Below are positions 10,756 to 22,800 of a DNA stretch of 24,467 bases, piece after piece. Each line of letters begins with the position of its first letter. The stretch's first letter is position 1. The DNA is from Cyclospora cayetanensis (taxonomy: Eukaryota; Apicomplexa; Conoidasida; Eucoccidiorida; Eimeriidae), in the NCBI RefSeq assembly GCF_002999335.1, contig NW_020312263.1, positions 1 through 24,467 of the forward strand, in the 5' to 3' direction. The translations under genes and the position numbers were made by a program. The notes below the pieces were generated by a model. It saw only the letters and a list, made by a program, of their open reading frames with translations. It was not told the DNA's origin and ran no database searches.

Positions 10756-12800
10756 AGCAGGGAACGCAGGTGGCAGATCACCCGAGAAGCGGGTAGGATC
10801 CTGCACTGTATCTTGAAATGAGTGAACTATCGCGAGAAGTTTATGGAGAAAACTTTTCTACAATAAGAGGGCATGCCACAGAGCTTCCTAAGGAGAGCTT
10901 TACGCACCAAATCTTCGGCAATGCTTCTCAGTGATATATTTGAAGCCAATACGAATTCCTTTTCCAGGATCCTTAACCGCTTTGTATTCCTCTTCCCGCT
11001 TCCCCCCCCCCTCTATCGCTTGGATGTACAGGAGGAGCGACGAATGCAGCTTTTTCCGTAGAAATAAAGCTTTGGTAGCCCAGTTGGCTGTTGTGGAGCA
11101 GTGACAGCTGCGGTAGGGACGACAGTCATTCCCAGAGTCGCCGTGTAAGCGATGTTGTTGGCTACATTTGATGCGCAAACCGGCTACTTGCGCTTGACAG
11201 GCGCTTACATGACGCCTAACTAGCAAGCGAGCAAAGAGACTTTAGAGGTGTTGCAGGTTAGCTCTTGCATGTCGATGAAGAATGCAAGCCCCAGCGTAAA
11301 ACAGCTGGCATCAAGATTCGACCACATCAAAGATTTGGATGGTTGAGCCTGAAACTTGACTTTGAAGCGCATAGTGGACAATTATGGTATAACTTTACGT
11401 GCACATGTGTTTCTTGTGATGCATTATCGTCGAACAGCCCATGAATGATTGCACTTAGCGCTGCATAGAAGTTCTGAGTTTGTAGATGCTCTCCGAGTAT
11501 ACCTCATTCTTGAGGTGTAGATCCCACATCCGCCGGGTGGGCAGACACAATTCGCATGCTCACCCCAGTCGTCATGCTAGATAGCATATATTTGTTTGTA
11601 GGCATGTTGACACTTCGAATTACCATCGGAAAGGATGCTGCCGTAAAGTATAGTTTTATAAGTAACGCTACCATTGCAATTTGCCACCTGCAACCCAAAT
11701 TCATGGAACAGAGAACCTGGGGGAGGTGCGTGTATCGTAGGTTCACATAGAGGTGGAGCATGAGCGACCACTCATTGCTTCCGTACAATAGCAATGAATT
11801 GCAAGAGAATGTGACCTTCCGAGAAGATACCTCTGAGGGCAATCTATGTAGCACATGCTCTCTCTCAAATCCATATGCCCATGCATCCTCTACAATGGTG
11901 GCTCAGCAGGCATGCCCTTGTCTCTCGTCTAGTTTGGGCGGGATCGGTGCATGCGTCAAGTGAAACAGCCACAAGGCGACCAGACAGTATGTTCTTGAAC
12001 TAGCACACAGCGGATTACGGATTGCTATGAAATGGATCTGCAGCATACCCAGCGCAGACCCCTCTCCTGAATGCAAGCAAGCCCTGTGTTTGTTTTTCCT
12101 GTCGTATAAAGAGCTCCTTGGTAAGGCAAATTGAGCGCAAATCAGTAAAGCAGATTTTTACGTGGTCCGATGTGTAGACAAGGGATGCTGAATTTGCCGG
12201 TGCGCCTTTTCCTCCATCTTCAAAACGGATTATTCTGCAGGTAGCAGTGAGGAGAATTCTGTGAGGCTATTGAGGATCAACGTATCCACCTTCTCTTTCC
12301 ACATTGTAGTAGGATTCGCACCATCCAACCTTTTTGATGAGCCTAATAGATTGGCAATCTCTCCCATGAAAACTGTCTGATTGCCTCCGGCTACCGTTCA
12401 TACTCGAGACTGTCGCCGAGCGATTGCTGCTGTCACTACAGCCGGATTCTCGTCTTGTGGCCGTGTGAAAGATACCTGCTTGCATTTCGAATAATTATCT
12501 GTTAAAGTAAAGGGGATCATTTCATTGGCGTGAAGGTCTACAAAATGCATGCTTGTTGGAGTGCTCACGGCGAGGAGCCCATCGAATCGCGCCACCTCAG
12601 TCCCACATAGTGCAACTCGCCTTTTGCCTTCCTTATTCTGATCCCTGCATCTATGAGCCAGGCGCTTTTGTGTGTAGTGCTCACACCATCAAGGCTTCGC
12701 ATCAGCAACCGCAAGAGGAGCAACAGGTGCTACTGCTGCATTTAGTCGGTAGCGGCATCTGCTCCCTGTGCCTTCACGTCTGAAACCGCTTCCTTTCCTC
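10756..12800. other. Gene-poor stretch upstream of the ferredoxin reductase gene
   Basis: About 2 kb with only short ORFs on either strand (the longest is about 116 codons on -, 11504-11854). None has domains, codon runs or splice context that I can support. It holds a C9 run at about 11004-11012. The last few hundred bases should contain the promoter of the downstream gene. Confidence 0.45.
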
Positions 12801-15800
12801 ATGACCAGCTTCTCATTGGGACTGATGAGGGTGCTACCGCGGGCAGGACATGTTGGTTTCCTGCCCGCAGACAAAAGGTCATATGGAGCGCTTGCGTCTG
12901 CACTGTATACGCTGAACCGGGGCATAGGGTGCATACAAAAAGCAATACCAGGAAGGGCTGCATCGCCAACACGCGCACAGGCAACACCTTTAGCACTACC
13001 GATAGGTCGGCTGTACGAGCGAGCGTGTCCACTGCAAGCTTCGTCTCCGCTGCGCTTGCAGCTCGAACGCTGCACCTCAGTGCAGTGCATGCAGGTCTAC
13101 AGAGGACATTTTTCATCTCAAGCGGCTGAATCAGATCAGAATCTTCAGCTAGAGAGTCTCGGAACGTTTACTGTCTGCATCGTGGGTGCCGGACCAAGCG
13201 GGTTCTACTGTGCAAAGGCCCTTCTGCGGCAGGCGCGCCTCCACCACCAGCAGATCGAGATTGTGTTGATAGACAAACTACCGACTCCATTCGGCTTAGT
13301 TCGCTACGGTGTAGCTGCGGATAAGCCCGAAATGAAGGCTGCAGCGCACCAATTAGCCGCAGTAAGTCGAGACTCCTCGCCCAAAGGATACTTTGAGGCG
13401 TGCCGGCGGGGTTACAGGCAGCTCCATGCCGACACACAAATATTTAACGCGAGCCACAATGTGTGTTTGTGCTTCATACTTTGCGGGATGTCAAATCAGG
13501 TGGCAGAGACGCCGAATGTTTTCTTCCGCGGCAACGTGATGCTGGTGGGGTCGCGCCTTTTTCTACCCCGTCATAGTGCCTTTAGGCCTTAGCTTTTTGC
13601 AATAGCCTTTTGCATAGGGCTTACCTGAAGCACAGGAGCCTTAGAAAGTCTCAGCGTTACCTGCTGTATGGGAAAACGGACAGTTAGGGATGGGTGTAGA
13701 GCCCATGAATGAAGCCCTCAAGGATGATGCCGGTTTAGAGGGAACCGCTTGAGGCTTCTGGTCACAGTGCGTCTGGCGCTTCGTCCTGCTGTTGAGCTTT
13801 TGGCTTGCAACATGTGTCTGCTTGCGGTCATTATATGTGTCGCCTCTCCGAAAATGTGTTACGTATTCCTCTCGGCGGCCCGAGGCGTGCTGTTCTCCCT
13901 ATGGGCGTATCCAGAAATTTCGTCCTCATGTGACTTGCTCTGTTGCATGCGTGCGTGGTATATCCTCGAACCCTTCTGCACTGCTGCACCTATTGCTGCA
14001 TCAGTCGGCGCCCTGCCCTAAACGGTTTGCCTGACTGGCTGTTTGATCGACTGGCTGGCTGACTGCTTGAAGGGACGGGATGTGCTGCTTGAGGAGTTAC
14101 GCGCCTTGTTCGATGTCGTAGTATTAGCCATGGGAGCAGCGGGTGAGAATGCGGTTGGGCTATTCACCTCTTCCGGCCCTTTTCCGCTTCTGCTCATAGG
14201 AACGATTGCTGTGTGGCTAGAATGGATAGACTAGCGGTTAAGGCCGCTCCCGGTGCAGCATACTGCATTGCATTCGCGCTCTGTCATTTCGACTGAATGC
14301 AATTGTCTTCTCGCAAATTCAGCTGCTCCCTCGAAACATGTGCAGTTCGATGGGAATCCTGCTGGGGGTAGCGCCCCAAGATCCCGCTTTCACCGAGGTT
14401 GTCGGTATTGCTGTTGCTGCTGCGTGCCATTGCAGACGGCGTCTCCTTGCCAGTACCTGGGGCAACTCTTTCGGGTGTATGTACAGCTCATGATCTTGTC
14501 CTATGGTTCAATGGACATCCCGCAATGCAGGGGTTGGAAGCGCATCTAGGCAAAGCGCACTGCACGAAGGCCCTTGTTGTGGGGTAAAGAGCAACCCACA
14601 GGAGCACGGAGGCCTTCTGCCTCAGACTCTCTCTCCCCGCCGTGTCGCTGCTGGCGCTGTGTCTCTCTGCAGGATTTCTCCAGTGTATATCGTGGCTGCC
14701 TTTTGCAGCATAGCGAGAAAAAACACTTTGAAGACACCTGCCATTCAGATACACATGCAGTTAATTGCCTTGTCTGCTTTGTCGGTGCACGCGTCTGGTG
14801 ATGCGCCATTTTGCGTGATCTTATCGCGCTCCAAACCGACGTTAACTTGGTTGTAATTCACGCCAACTCTTCCGTGTAGCTCTGCGCGGTATACCCCTGC
14901 TTGTGGTTGTGACTCCTGGCAGGCATGGCAATGTAGCTCTCGATGTCGCACGCGTCCTTCTGAAGGCAGCGGTGGACACGCCCCGCACACAGCCGCAAGC
15001 GCGGGAGAAGACAGACCCTTCGGGAGTGGGCATAGAAGGCTCAGACGCAGCTGCAAGATCTGCAAGCTCTGAGTCTCTGATGCACTCCCCAGTGCCACTG
15101 TGGACGACCGATATCAACGAGGCTGCATACACCTGGGCGCGCAGTCGCCGCTTTAGGTGGATACGCGTAATTGGACGGCGGGGCCCTGCACAGGCCTCTT
15201 TTACCAACAAGGAGCTGAGGGCAGTGAGGCACCCTCAGCACTTGGAGTTCCTTTGCTGGCTGCCGCTGCCGCTGCCGCTTAGAGGGAGGTATTCCTTCTT
15301 CGCCCCCGAGCTGTGCGGTCTATCTACGCCTGGTCAAGGCCAACCGCTGTGCTCGACTGGCGGCTGGAGGAATTTGCCGCGCGTGTTTGCGTCGCAGCTT
15401 CTGAAGGAACCTTCTTTGCTGGCTGTGATTGACCCTAAAGAGCTCGAGGAGGGCCTCAATGAAGCCTCACGAACAGAAATACAAGTGCGCAGCCCCAGCG
15501 TGTGTAGGTGCTTTGGGCTCAACAGCCGTAGACCTGCCCTTCGCTACAGTCAGTGGACCTTATTCTTCGCGTGACAGATTTATTCCATCACTATCTGGCT
15601 CATGCTGTTTTTGTGGCGACCCCGCTGTGGGTGCGTTCCTGAGGACTGCGTGTCTCGATTGGAGCGTCCCTCTCTGCCTTTCCACGCCTTCTCCCACCCC
15701 ATTTTTCCTCTATGGCGGCGTGCAGTGTCTCTTACTTTATGAGGCGTGATGCAGCAATCAAGGAGGAAGCAAAGGGCTCAGCAACTCTTCACTCAGATGG

Positions 15801-17403
15801 CAGCGAACGTAAGCAATATCTACATCTCAGCGTGGAAACGAGTATGCGGGGGAAGAATAGTCACTGTCTCGGGGTCTCAGTTTTCGTATGCGAGCTCTCA
15901 TATACTTTTGCGTATATATCTTTACGAGGCTTCGTAAAACCCGATAGATAACCGCTATCCGCAACATATGTACGCATGCAGAGAATACCAGAAAACGCCC
16001 CGTTAACCATATGACGCTAGAGAAGGGGCGCTCTCCAGTTTCAACGTTATGGGGGCATTTCTGCCGCTAATGACCTCAGGGCTCCCACCCAGGCCTGCAT
16101 GCTGCGATGTTCGATCCTCGCTTGATTGTGTGCTCATCCTTTATCTCCAGTTTGCACGTCTTATTTCTTTTGGACCTTCTGGTGTGCCTAAAGAGCCCCA
16201 AGCTCTTTGTTTGCCTAAGACCTGTTTCCCTCTTTCTATCACTCGTCCTCCTGCTCCGTCTGCTGCAGCTTGTGCATGCCCCGTGTGCGGGCCCTGTGAA
16301 TATCTCTCCCGATCCTTCCTGCTCTTCTGCTGTTATCTTCTGCCGCAGTGGCCTCGCCGCTTCTCCTGCGGACTCCCCGTACTGCAACTCTCATTTTGTG
16401 TGTCGCCCTTCGAAGTGCTTCCCTCTAAAGACGGTGGGCATGTCTTTCCCTTCCTCCCTAGCGGCCCACATAAAAAGCCCCAAAGGCGGCCACCTTTACA
16501 ACTACGTCGTCTGCGCAGTATGCAGAAACGAGCCATGGCTGTGGGAGAGTTAAGGGACTCTCATCATGAGAGGATCTCGGGTGGAGAGCGTGTGCATGCT
16601 CCCTCGCAGAACCAGGAAGCATCGGCTCTGTCCTGCTGCAGCGCAACGTTTTATCAGGCCCCGCCCACGCCCAGAAGGCGGTCTCCGCGCAGCACAGCCA
16701 GCCGGGAGGCGTTGAGGAATTTCCAGCATCCTTAATGGTTTGGAGCGTTGGGTTCAAGATTAATGCTTCTGAGCGGCTCCGTCCAGTGCCGGAACCTGCA
16801 GCAGCAGCGGCCGTAGAGGGCTCGGGAGAAGCAAAGAAACAGCCCCTTCCAACAAAGGGCCTCCTCTCCACCGTCCTGCCTACTTGCTCCAGAGGGCTGC
16901 TGTTGCACACCAGCGGGAGGGTGCTGCCGCCTCACCAGGAAGACGCAGCAGTGGAGGAAAGAGGGACGAACAGAGAAAAGCTAGGAGCCCTCTACGTGAG
17001 TGGCTGGTTCAAGGGCGGCCCCAAAGGGACGATTGCCGACTCCCTGATTGATGCTCAGCAGACAGCCCAACAGATTTTCACAGACCGCATGCGCAGCTCT
17101 GAGAAGACGCGTGAGAGCATGTCCCCGTCAAGCCCGCATGACTGCGTAACACCGCGGAATGCTGCCTCCACGGCAGACGATCCGAAAGGACGAGCGGCAC
17201 CCCCCCCATCGCCAGACAGTTCAGACGCTCTGGCAGCCCTGGATGCTTTGCTGGGCTCCCGAGGAGTCCAGGGTGTTTCGTTTGATGGTTGGAAAAAAAT
17301 TGCATTTGAGGAGGAAACGAGAGGCAAGGCGGAGGGGCGAACAGCCCGCAAAGTCGTCTGCTTGAAGGAGATGCTGCGAATAGCAGCAGGCGGTAAGAGT
17401 TAA
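12801..17403 (+). CDS. Mitochondrial NADPH:adrenodoxin (ferredoxin) reductase, 10 exons
   Basis: FAD flavoprotein that passes electrons from NADPH to mitochondrial [2Fe-2S] ferredoxin, mainly for Fe-S cluster assembly. Proposed exons: 12801-13361, 13500-13544, 14073-14142, 14436-14583, 14923-15223, 15398-15484, 15755-15808, 16349-16433, 16462-16548, 16610-17403 (TAA). All junctions are GT-AG and phase-compatible; the product is about 743 residues, longer than the roughly 490 of animal FDXR because of low-complexity inserts. Signatures in order: FAD loop VCIVGAGPSGFYCAKALL (about residue 125) and LPTPFGLVRYGVA; FRGNVML spliced to GRDV; VPGATLSGVCTAHDLVLWFNG; NADP loop VVGHGNVALDVARVLL; IGRRGPAQASFTNKELR; VLPSKD; VSGWFKGGPKGTIADS (about residue 608); and the C-terminal SRGVQGVSFDGW block. 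The first 120 residues are Arg/Ser/Ala-rich with few acids near the start, which suits a mitochondrial presequence. Met 9 (12825) is an alternative start. The exon 8/9 boundary is the weakest. Confidence 0.88.
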
Positions 17404-18469
17404 AAGCTCCCTAGCAGGAAAGAGCCGTCAAGCTAGAGGAAGCAGCAGGGGATCGATCGAAGAGGGGCTGTCCCCCCTGAGAAGCCCCCATTAGCTAGGC
17501 ACAAATGCCTCCCTTCCCTGCCAGAAGGGTCATTGTTTTGCCCTTGACAAAGGGAGGAGGATTCTAGAAGTGCGCGGGAGAAATGCTTTCAAAGGGAACT
17601 CCCCGCGAACCGCCAGGGGAGGGGCAGTTGGAAGGCGGGTATCTGTGTTCGGGGATGCAGGGGCATCAGCGCTTTTCAGGCGATGCCACTGCACTGGCAG
17701 GGAACTAATGGTCCCCGCTAGGAGTTCATCCTCCTGGCAGGCGTCAGGAGACGTCGCTGTTGCAGAAAAACCTCTACAGGGAGAAGTGGTAGTCGTAAGC
17801 AGCTACAACTAGAGCAGTAGCACCCATGCCAAATGTGCACGAGAGAGCTGCAACGTTCTGCATCTGGGCTGTTTCTCACAAGGGCGTAGCGTCACAACAG
17901 GCTTCCCACCGCCAGAGCCTCAACTTTAGTATCTATCCCTAAACCCTGGGATCGTAGAGGGTGGTGCAGCTATGGGAAGGAGGGCTCTCAAGGGTAAATC
18001 GAACAGAACTCCACGATAGCTAGGCTCGTGAGATCCTGCGTTTGGAAGCGGCTTTACACGGTGACGTGTTTCCCGTCACGGCGAACCGAGGTTGCGATGG
18101 AGGGAGACAGGGCGAAGGGCGGCAGCCTCGTGAGACTGATATGTGGAATGTTTTAGGCACCCAAGGACCCCCAACACGGACAGGAACTAAGAAGACGTGT
18201 GAAGGGACGCAAAAGTCGAAAAGGCGAGCCGCACGGCTCATCACACCAGTAGAAGAAAGAAACGAACCAGCAGAAGGCATAGAGAAGGGGGTGGAAACTC
18301 CGGAGATTGCACACACACACACACACTCTCTCTCTAGATGAGGCTCCTGAAGACCTCCCTGCTACACCCGCGCCCTTTGGATTCGACGTCCAAAGCGCTA
18401 TCCGACCACGCCACAACAGAGGCATAGGGAGATCGGGGCCGTTGCTACCCTGCAGCGAAGCATGCAGCG
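17404..18469. other. 3' flank of the ferredoxin reductase gene, no supported gene
   Basis: Follows the TAA at 17401-17403 and probably begins with the 3' UTR. Only short, domain-free ORFs are seen. A small (CA)n(CT)n tract lies at about 18310-18336. Confidence 0.45.
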
Positions 18470-18979
18470 ATGACTAACGCACTAAGAGTGTCAACTTCCC
18501 TCTCGCGAGCTCTCACACTTTACCCTCGGAGCACGCTGAGCGCGTGGACAGGCACTTTAAAGAAGCCGGCACACACCCCTGCGGAGGAAGAACCACAAGC
18601 AGGCAGACGCGAACGTGCAGCTCAATTAGGCTCACCCGTCCTCTTACCGCCCTTCCCCCTTCATGCATACGCAATTAAAAATACACAAAACGCTGCTGCG
18701 ATGCAAGGGACAAACAGCTCACCCCCGATGAAAGACGCAACCGAGGGAAAGAGCAGCTGCAAGCGCTCCAGCAGAGATTGCGAAGCCTGGGAGACGACGA
18801 TTCCCAGAAGAAAACACAAAGGAAGCCCCAAAGACCACGTAGCTCCTGCACGCAAAGCATGCACCGTCAATCCTGGCAGGCTTCCCCAGGGGACCAGCAA
18901 TTACGCTAAACAGCGAGAAGCGGTAGACAGCAGCCACGCGACGGGGAAGGCAGGCAGCCCACGCCTAAAGGGAGGCTAA
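18470..18979 (+). CDS. Possible small ORF, 169 codons, unrecognised
   Basis: An ATG-initiated ORF with a polar, Lys/Ser/Pro-rich product. The first 30 residues are rich in Ser, Thr, Leu and Arg and lack acids, which resembles a mitochondrial presequence, but such composition is common by chance in this genome. No domain is recognised and the opposite strand is also open (18661-18900, with a hydrophobic product). It may be a chance ORF in the intergenic region between two convergent genes. Confidence 0.2.
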   Translation: MTNALRVSTSLSRALTLYPRSTLSAWTGTLKKPAHTPAEEEPQAGRRERAAQLGSPVLLPPFPLHAYAIKNTQNAAAMQGTNSSPPMKDATEGKSSCKRSSRDCEAWETTIPRRKHKGSPKDHVAPARKACTVNPGRLPQGTSNYAKQREAVDSSHATGKAGSPRLKGG

Positions 18980-19274
18980 AGGCTCAGCAGGCAAGCAGTT
19001 CGCGAAGCTCCAGCTCGCTCACCTAGGAGGAGCAGAGCCTCATGCAACTCTGTGCGGAGTCGCTGCGGTTCTAGCACTGCACACTTCTTTGAACAAATTG
19101 GCACGTAGCCTGAGGATGACACCGTAAGCGGCACCCAGCACAAACTCCAGAAATCATGAATCCCACGCACACTCACCACTGCAGCATCTCTAAAGAGGAA
19201 CTCTACTGCGTGCGACACCCTGATTTCCTCCTGTGTCTCCCCTACAACCCGCTACACCATCCCCCCTCCACGTG

Positions 19275-19740
19275 TACGCAAATGTGTATGTGTGTATCTA
19301 TGTGCGTATGTACATATGCGTGTGTGTATGTATATGTGTGTGTAGTGTAGGTGTATGTGTATGTGTGTGTAGTGTAGGTGTATTTGTGTGTAGTGCATGT
19401 GTATGTGTGTGTAAGCAAATGTGTATGTGTGTGTATGTGTATGTATATATGCGTGTGTAGTGTAGGTGTGTGTGTGTGTAGTGTAGGTGTGTGTGTGTGT
19501 AGTGTAGGTGTATGTGTGTGTAGTGCATGTGTATGTGTGTGTAGTGTAGGTGTATGTGTGTGTAGTGCATGTGTATGTGTGTGTAAGCAAATGTGTATGT
19601 GTGTATCTATGTGCGTATGTATATATGCGTGTGTGTATGTATGCGTGTGTGTATGTATGCGTGTATGTATATATGCGTGTATGTATGTGTATGAGCATGT
19701 ATGCGTGTATGTATATATGCGTGTGTGTGTCTGTTTGTCT
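19275..19740. repeat. TGTGTATGTG/GTGTAG microsatellite, about 465 nt
   Basis: Long imperfect GT-rich tract with higher-order units: GTAGTGTAGGTGTATGTGTGT recurs many times, and a larger block with the string AAGCAAATGTGTATGTGTGT appears at about 19412 and again at 19584. It lies between the converging 3' ends of the reductase and RING genes. On the - strand it is open in all frames and yields long His/Thr/Tyr artefact ORFs, one of which is fused in frame to the last RING exon. Confidence 0.93.
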
Positions 19741-19824
19741 GTGTAGCTGCGGCGTAGGTTTTTAGGTGTGCAGGTGCGTGTGCATCCATCCCGTCCTGCG
19801 GTAGTTTGCAAGTTTTTCCCTCTT

Positions 19825-22800
19825 TTAAGATGTGCTGGCGTGAGTCATGTTGTGTGTCTCTGAGGACGGACCGTTGCATTCGAAGGCGTGCATCTCGAAG
19901 CCTTCCGTCTCGATGCGGTAAGCAAGTGCTTGTTCCACATGCGCTGCGTTCGCAAATGGCAGATTCATAAGTCGTACGCCTGGCGCTTCGAGTGCTCAAG
20001 CGTCTAGACAGCAAGAACACGTGCAAGGCTATGTACTGCTGAGCCCACACTGGTGGAGGCTTCGCAGCATTCGCTGCAGGCAGGCGGCCACTAGACGCAT
20101 GGGAGTATCTAAACCACGCAAATTTTGACGGTGGAATCAACGCACCAATGTGCCGGAGTGCTGGGGAGAAAGGCGCAAAGACTCCAGCCTCTGTTTCGGT
20201 AGAAAGATCCCCACCCGTCTCAGCAGGGGAGAACCCAAAGAGGCAAGACGCTGCTGAAGGCTCCAGCAGCGGAAAGTAACGCACACGCTGGGTTGCACGC
20301 CTTATTGCGGGAGCTGCCTGTGCTTCCTCGGCTGGGGTGCCTTGGGCATTAAAAATTGGGGTTGTTGTTGTTGCTGTTGCTGCTTCTTGTGTCGTGATGC
20401 TTGTTGATGTTGCTGTTGCTGCCTCTTGTGTCGTGATGCTTGTTGTTGTTGCTGTTGCTGCCTCTTGTGCCGTGATGCTTGTTGATGTTGCTGCTGCTGC
20501 CTCTTGTGCCGTGGTGCTTGTTGATGTTGCTGCTGCTGCCTCTTGTGTCGTGGTGCCTGTTGATGTTGCTGCTGCTGCCTCTTGTGTCGTGATGTTCGTT
20601 GTAGTTGCTGCCGAATCCCCCGATGCAGCGAGGGGTTCAAGTGTATCCGACTGGACTATTACAAGGCCCTCCTGCTGCTGCTGCTCCGCAGTAGGCCAAT
20701 CCCTAAATGTTTCTGCATGCTCTAGCGTGATGTACTTGAGGCAGCATGCGCACTTGACGAGGCGTCGCTTGCAAGAAGCCTCATGCCGCTGCACAGCTTC
20801 CATGTGGCCCCTTCGTGCAGCGTTGAGCTGCTGCTGCACTCGCGTCAGATCCTGCTGCAGACTTTCCAAGTGAGCACGAGCTTCTTGCTCCTCCTGAGAT
20901 TCCGCTTCCAGAGGATCTACCGCTGTGGCCTCTAGACGGCTTGCTGCGCCGCTGCTGCTGCTGCGAGAAGCAGCCGCAGCTAGAGCAGCTGCTCCCCCCG
21001 TACAGGCACTCAAAACACCACTGCCACTGCCACCACCACTACCAGTGGCAGCAGCGGCAGCGGCGCGTGCTGCTTGCTTCCTCCTCCGCTTCGACTGCAG
21101 CAACATGAGCGCCTTGTTTGCAGCTACTGACTGCCTATGCAACCCGAGCCAACGCGAGAACAGAGGCCCATCCTTTCGCTCAAACAAAATCCCGCATCCA
21201 AACGGCGCGAAACGACATGGAATAAAGCTGCACTGATGCTGCTGGTGGTGATGAAGCCTGAATAGAGCCCTCCAGACACGACACCCACAGACGCAGCTGC
21301 TAATATGGTCTAAAATACGGCTATCGAGACAACTGCAGACGCTCCACTCTTCCCACTCATCCAGTAGACAAAGCTCTGCCACAACAACCTGCCCATCAAC
21401 TTTGTGAGCCTCTGACCATCCCTGACCAAGCCCTACCGCCTCCGCACTCCACCAATGTACATACACCGTAAATACACTGTAGAAAGAGAGATCTTGCATG
21501 TATGCGCGCATCGGCTCACCTGGCGATGGGTATGACTTTCCTGCATGCGCTGCAGCGGACCAAAAGTCGGTTGTAAAAGGAAGCTCTTTGCATCAATTCC
21601 ACACCAAACGGTTGCCAGTTCAACAAAGATCCAAGCCACTGCCCCCCCTGCAAACCCCCCTCTTGGCCGTCTCCAACTGCGCCTCCGGAAAAGTCTTTCT
21701 GTGCAGGGTAAGTCTCAGCGGCCCCTCGCTGCCCTCTCTGTTTGAGGTTCACTGTATAATAAGTTTGGGAAAAGCGATCCAAATAACTGCCGAGCAGCTC
21801 CTGCTGGCTCGCCTCCTGCCGATCACTGGTGGCGTTGCGATGCTCCTCACGCCGTTCCTCCAGTTCGATTAGCCGCTGCAGAACCTTCGCCCCCCTCATC
21901 GTCTGCGCCTCTGAGAAGCAGAAAGGATGTATGCGCTGCAATTCTTCGTCCAGGCTCTCCTGCTCGCTTCCCTCGTGCTGCTGCAGCTGCAGCCGAGGGC
22001 TCTCCGCCTGGTCGAGTGGCAGTTGACTCCCCACATCGGCGATCAGCAAGTCGCTATCTTCCTGCTGCAGCAGCACCTGCTCTTCCTCCTCCTCTTGTTG
22101 CTGCCGCTGCAGCTGTTGCAAGAGCTGCAGCACCTCAGTGCCCTCAAACGTCTGCTGCCGCTGCACAGCCTCACGTGGCTGCTCTTGTTGAGCCGCATGC
22201 TCCTCCTCGGGCTGCCGCTCTTGCAGCTGTTGTAGCTGCTGCAGAATGCACTTGGAAAGAAAAGGCTGAAGCACTCGAGGGTTGCTAATGCTGCAGTTGC
22301 AGAGGGGGCAGCGTCCTCGACTGCGGACTGTGAGAATCATGCATACGCCGCATCCTACGTGACCACAAGGCGTCAGAAGAGGCTGGCTCAGTACCTACAG
22401 CAAGGCAGCAAGAAGGCGCAGAAAGTGAAATAGAAACGAGGAGAGCAAGGGGGGCATGTACAAACAAGGAAGACTGGGGGAAGGAAGAAAGACCTTGCAC
22501 CGCAACAGGCGGTATGGGAAGAACACGGAGACACCACCAAGCGGGCTGAAGACGCTGTTGCGCACGCTATCCCAAACATAAACTATTATGCTCGTTTATC
22601 GAAGCAAAGCTCCTCCTGTGCAGCTGCAACCCTGTTTAACAAGAAGCCTCTTGTGCAGCTGCAACCCTATCTAAAAAAAGCCTCCTGTGCGACAGCAATC
22701 CTTTTTAAAAAGCCTCATGTGCAGGAGCAACCCTATTATTCAAAAAAAAGCCTCCTGTGCAACAGGAAACCTATTTTTTTTTAAAAAAAAAGCCTCCTGT

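Noticed and set aside
11504..11854. 116-codon ORF on the - strand
   Set aside because: The opposite strand is also open and the product shows no recognisable features; support is too weak.
12398..12595. 65-codon ORF on the - strand with a plausible-looking start
   Set aside because: Short, isolated, with no phase-compatible neighbouring exon found.
13362..13592. Continuous reading through the first reductase intron
   Set aside because: A consensus donor GTAAGT at 13362 and the return of conserved sequence at 13500 show this is intron.
15224..15397. Reading exon 5 of the reductase continuously
   Set aside because: Removing this in-frame GTGAGG...GCAG segment restores the exact spacing of the family between KELR and the following IDP block, so an intron is more likely.
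19252..19811. His/Thr/Tyr-rich ORFs on the - strand
   Set aside because: Translations of the GT/CA microsatellite, open in all frames.
20337..20873. Val/Ala/Ser-rich ORF on + across the 39-nt repeat
   Set aside because: Shadow of the RING gene's repeat array on the opposite strand.
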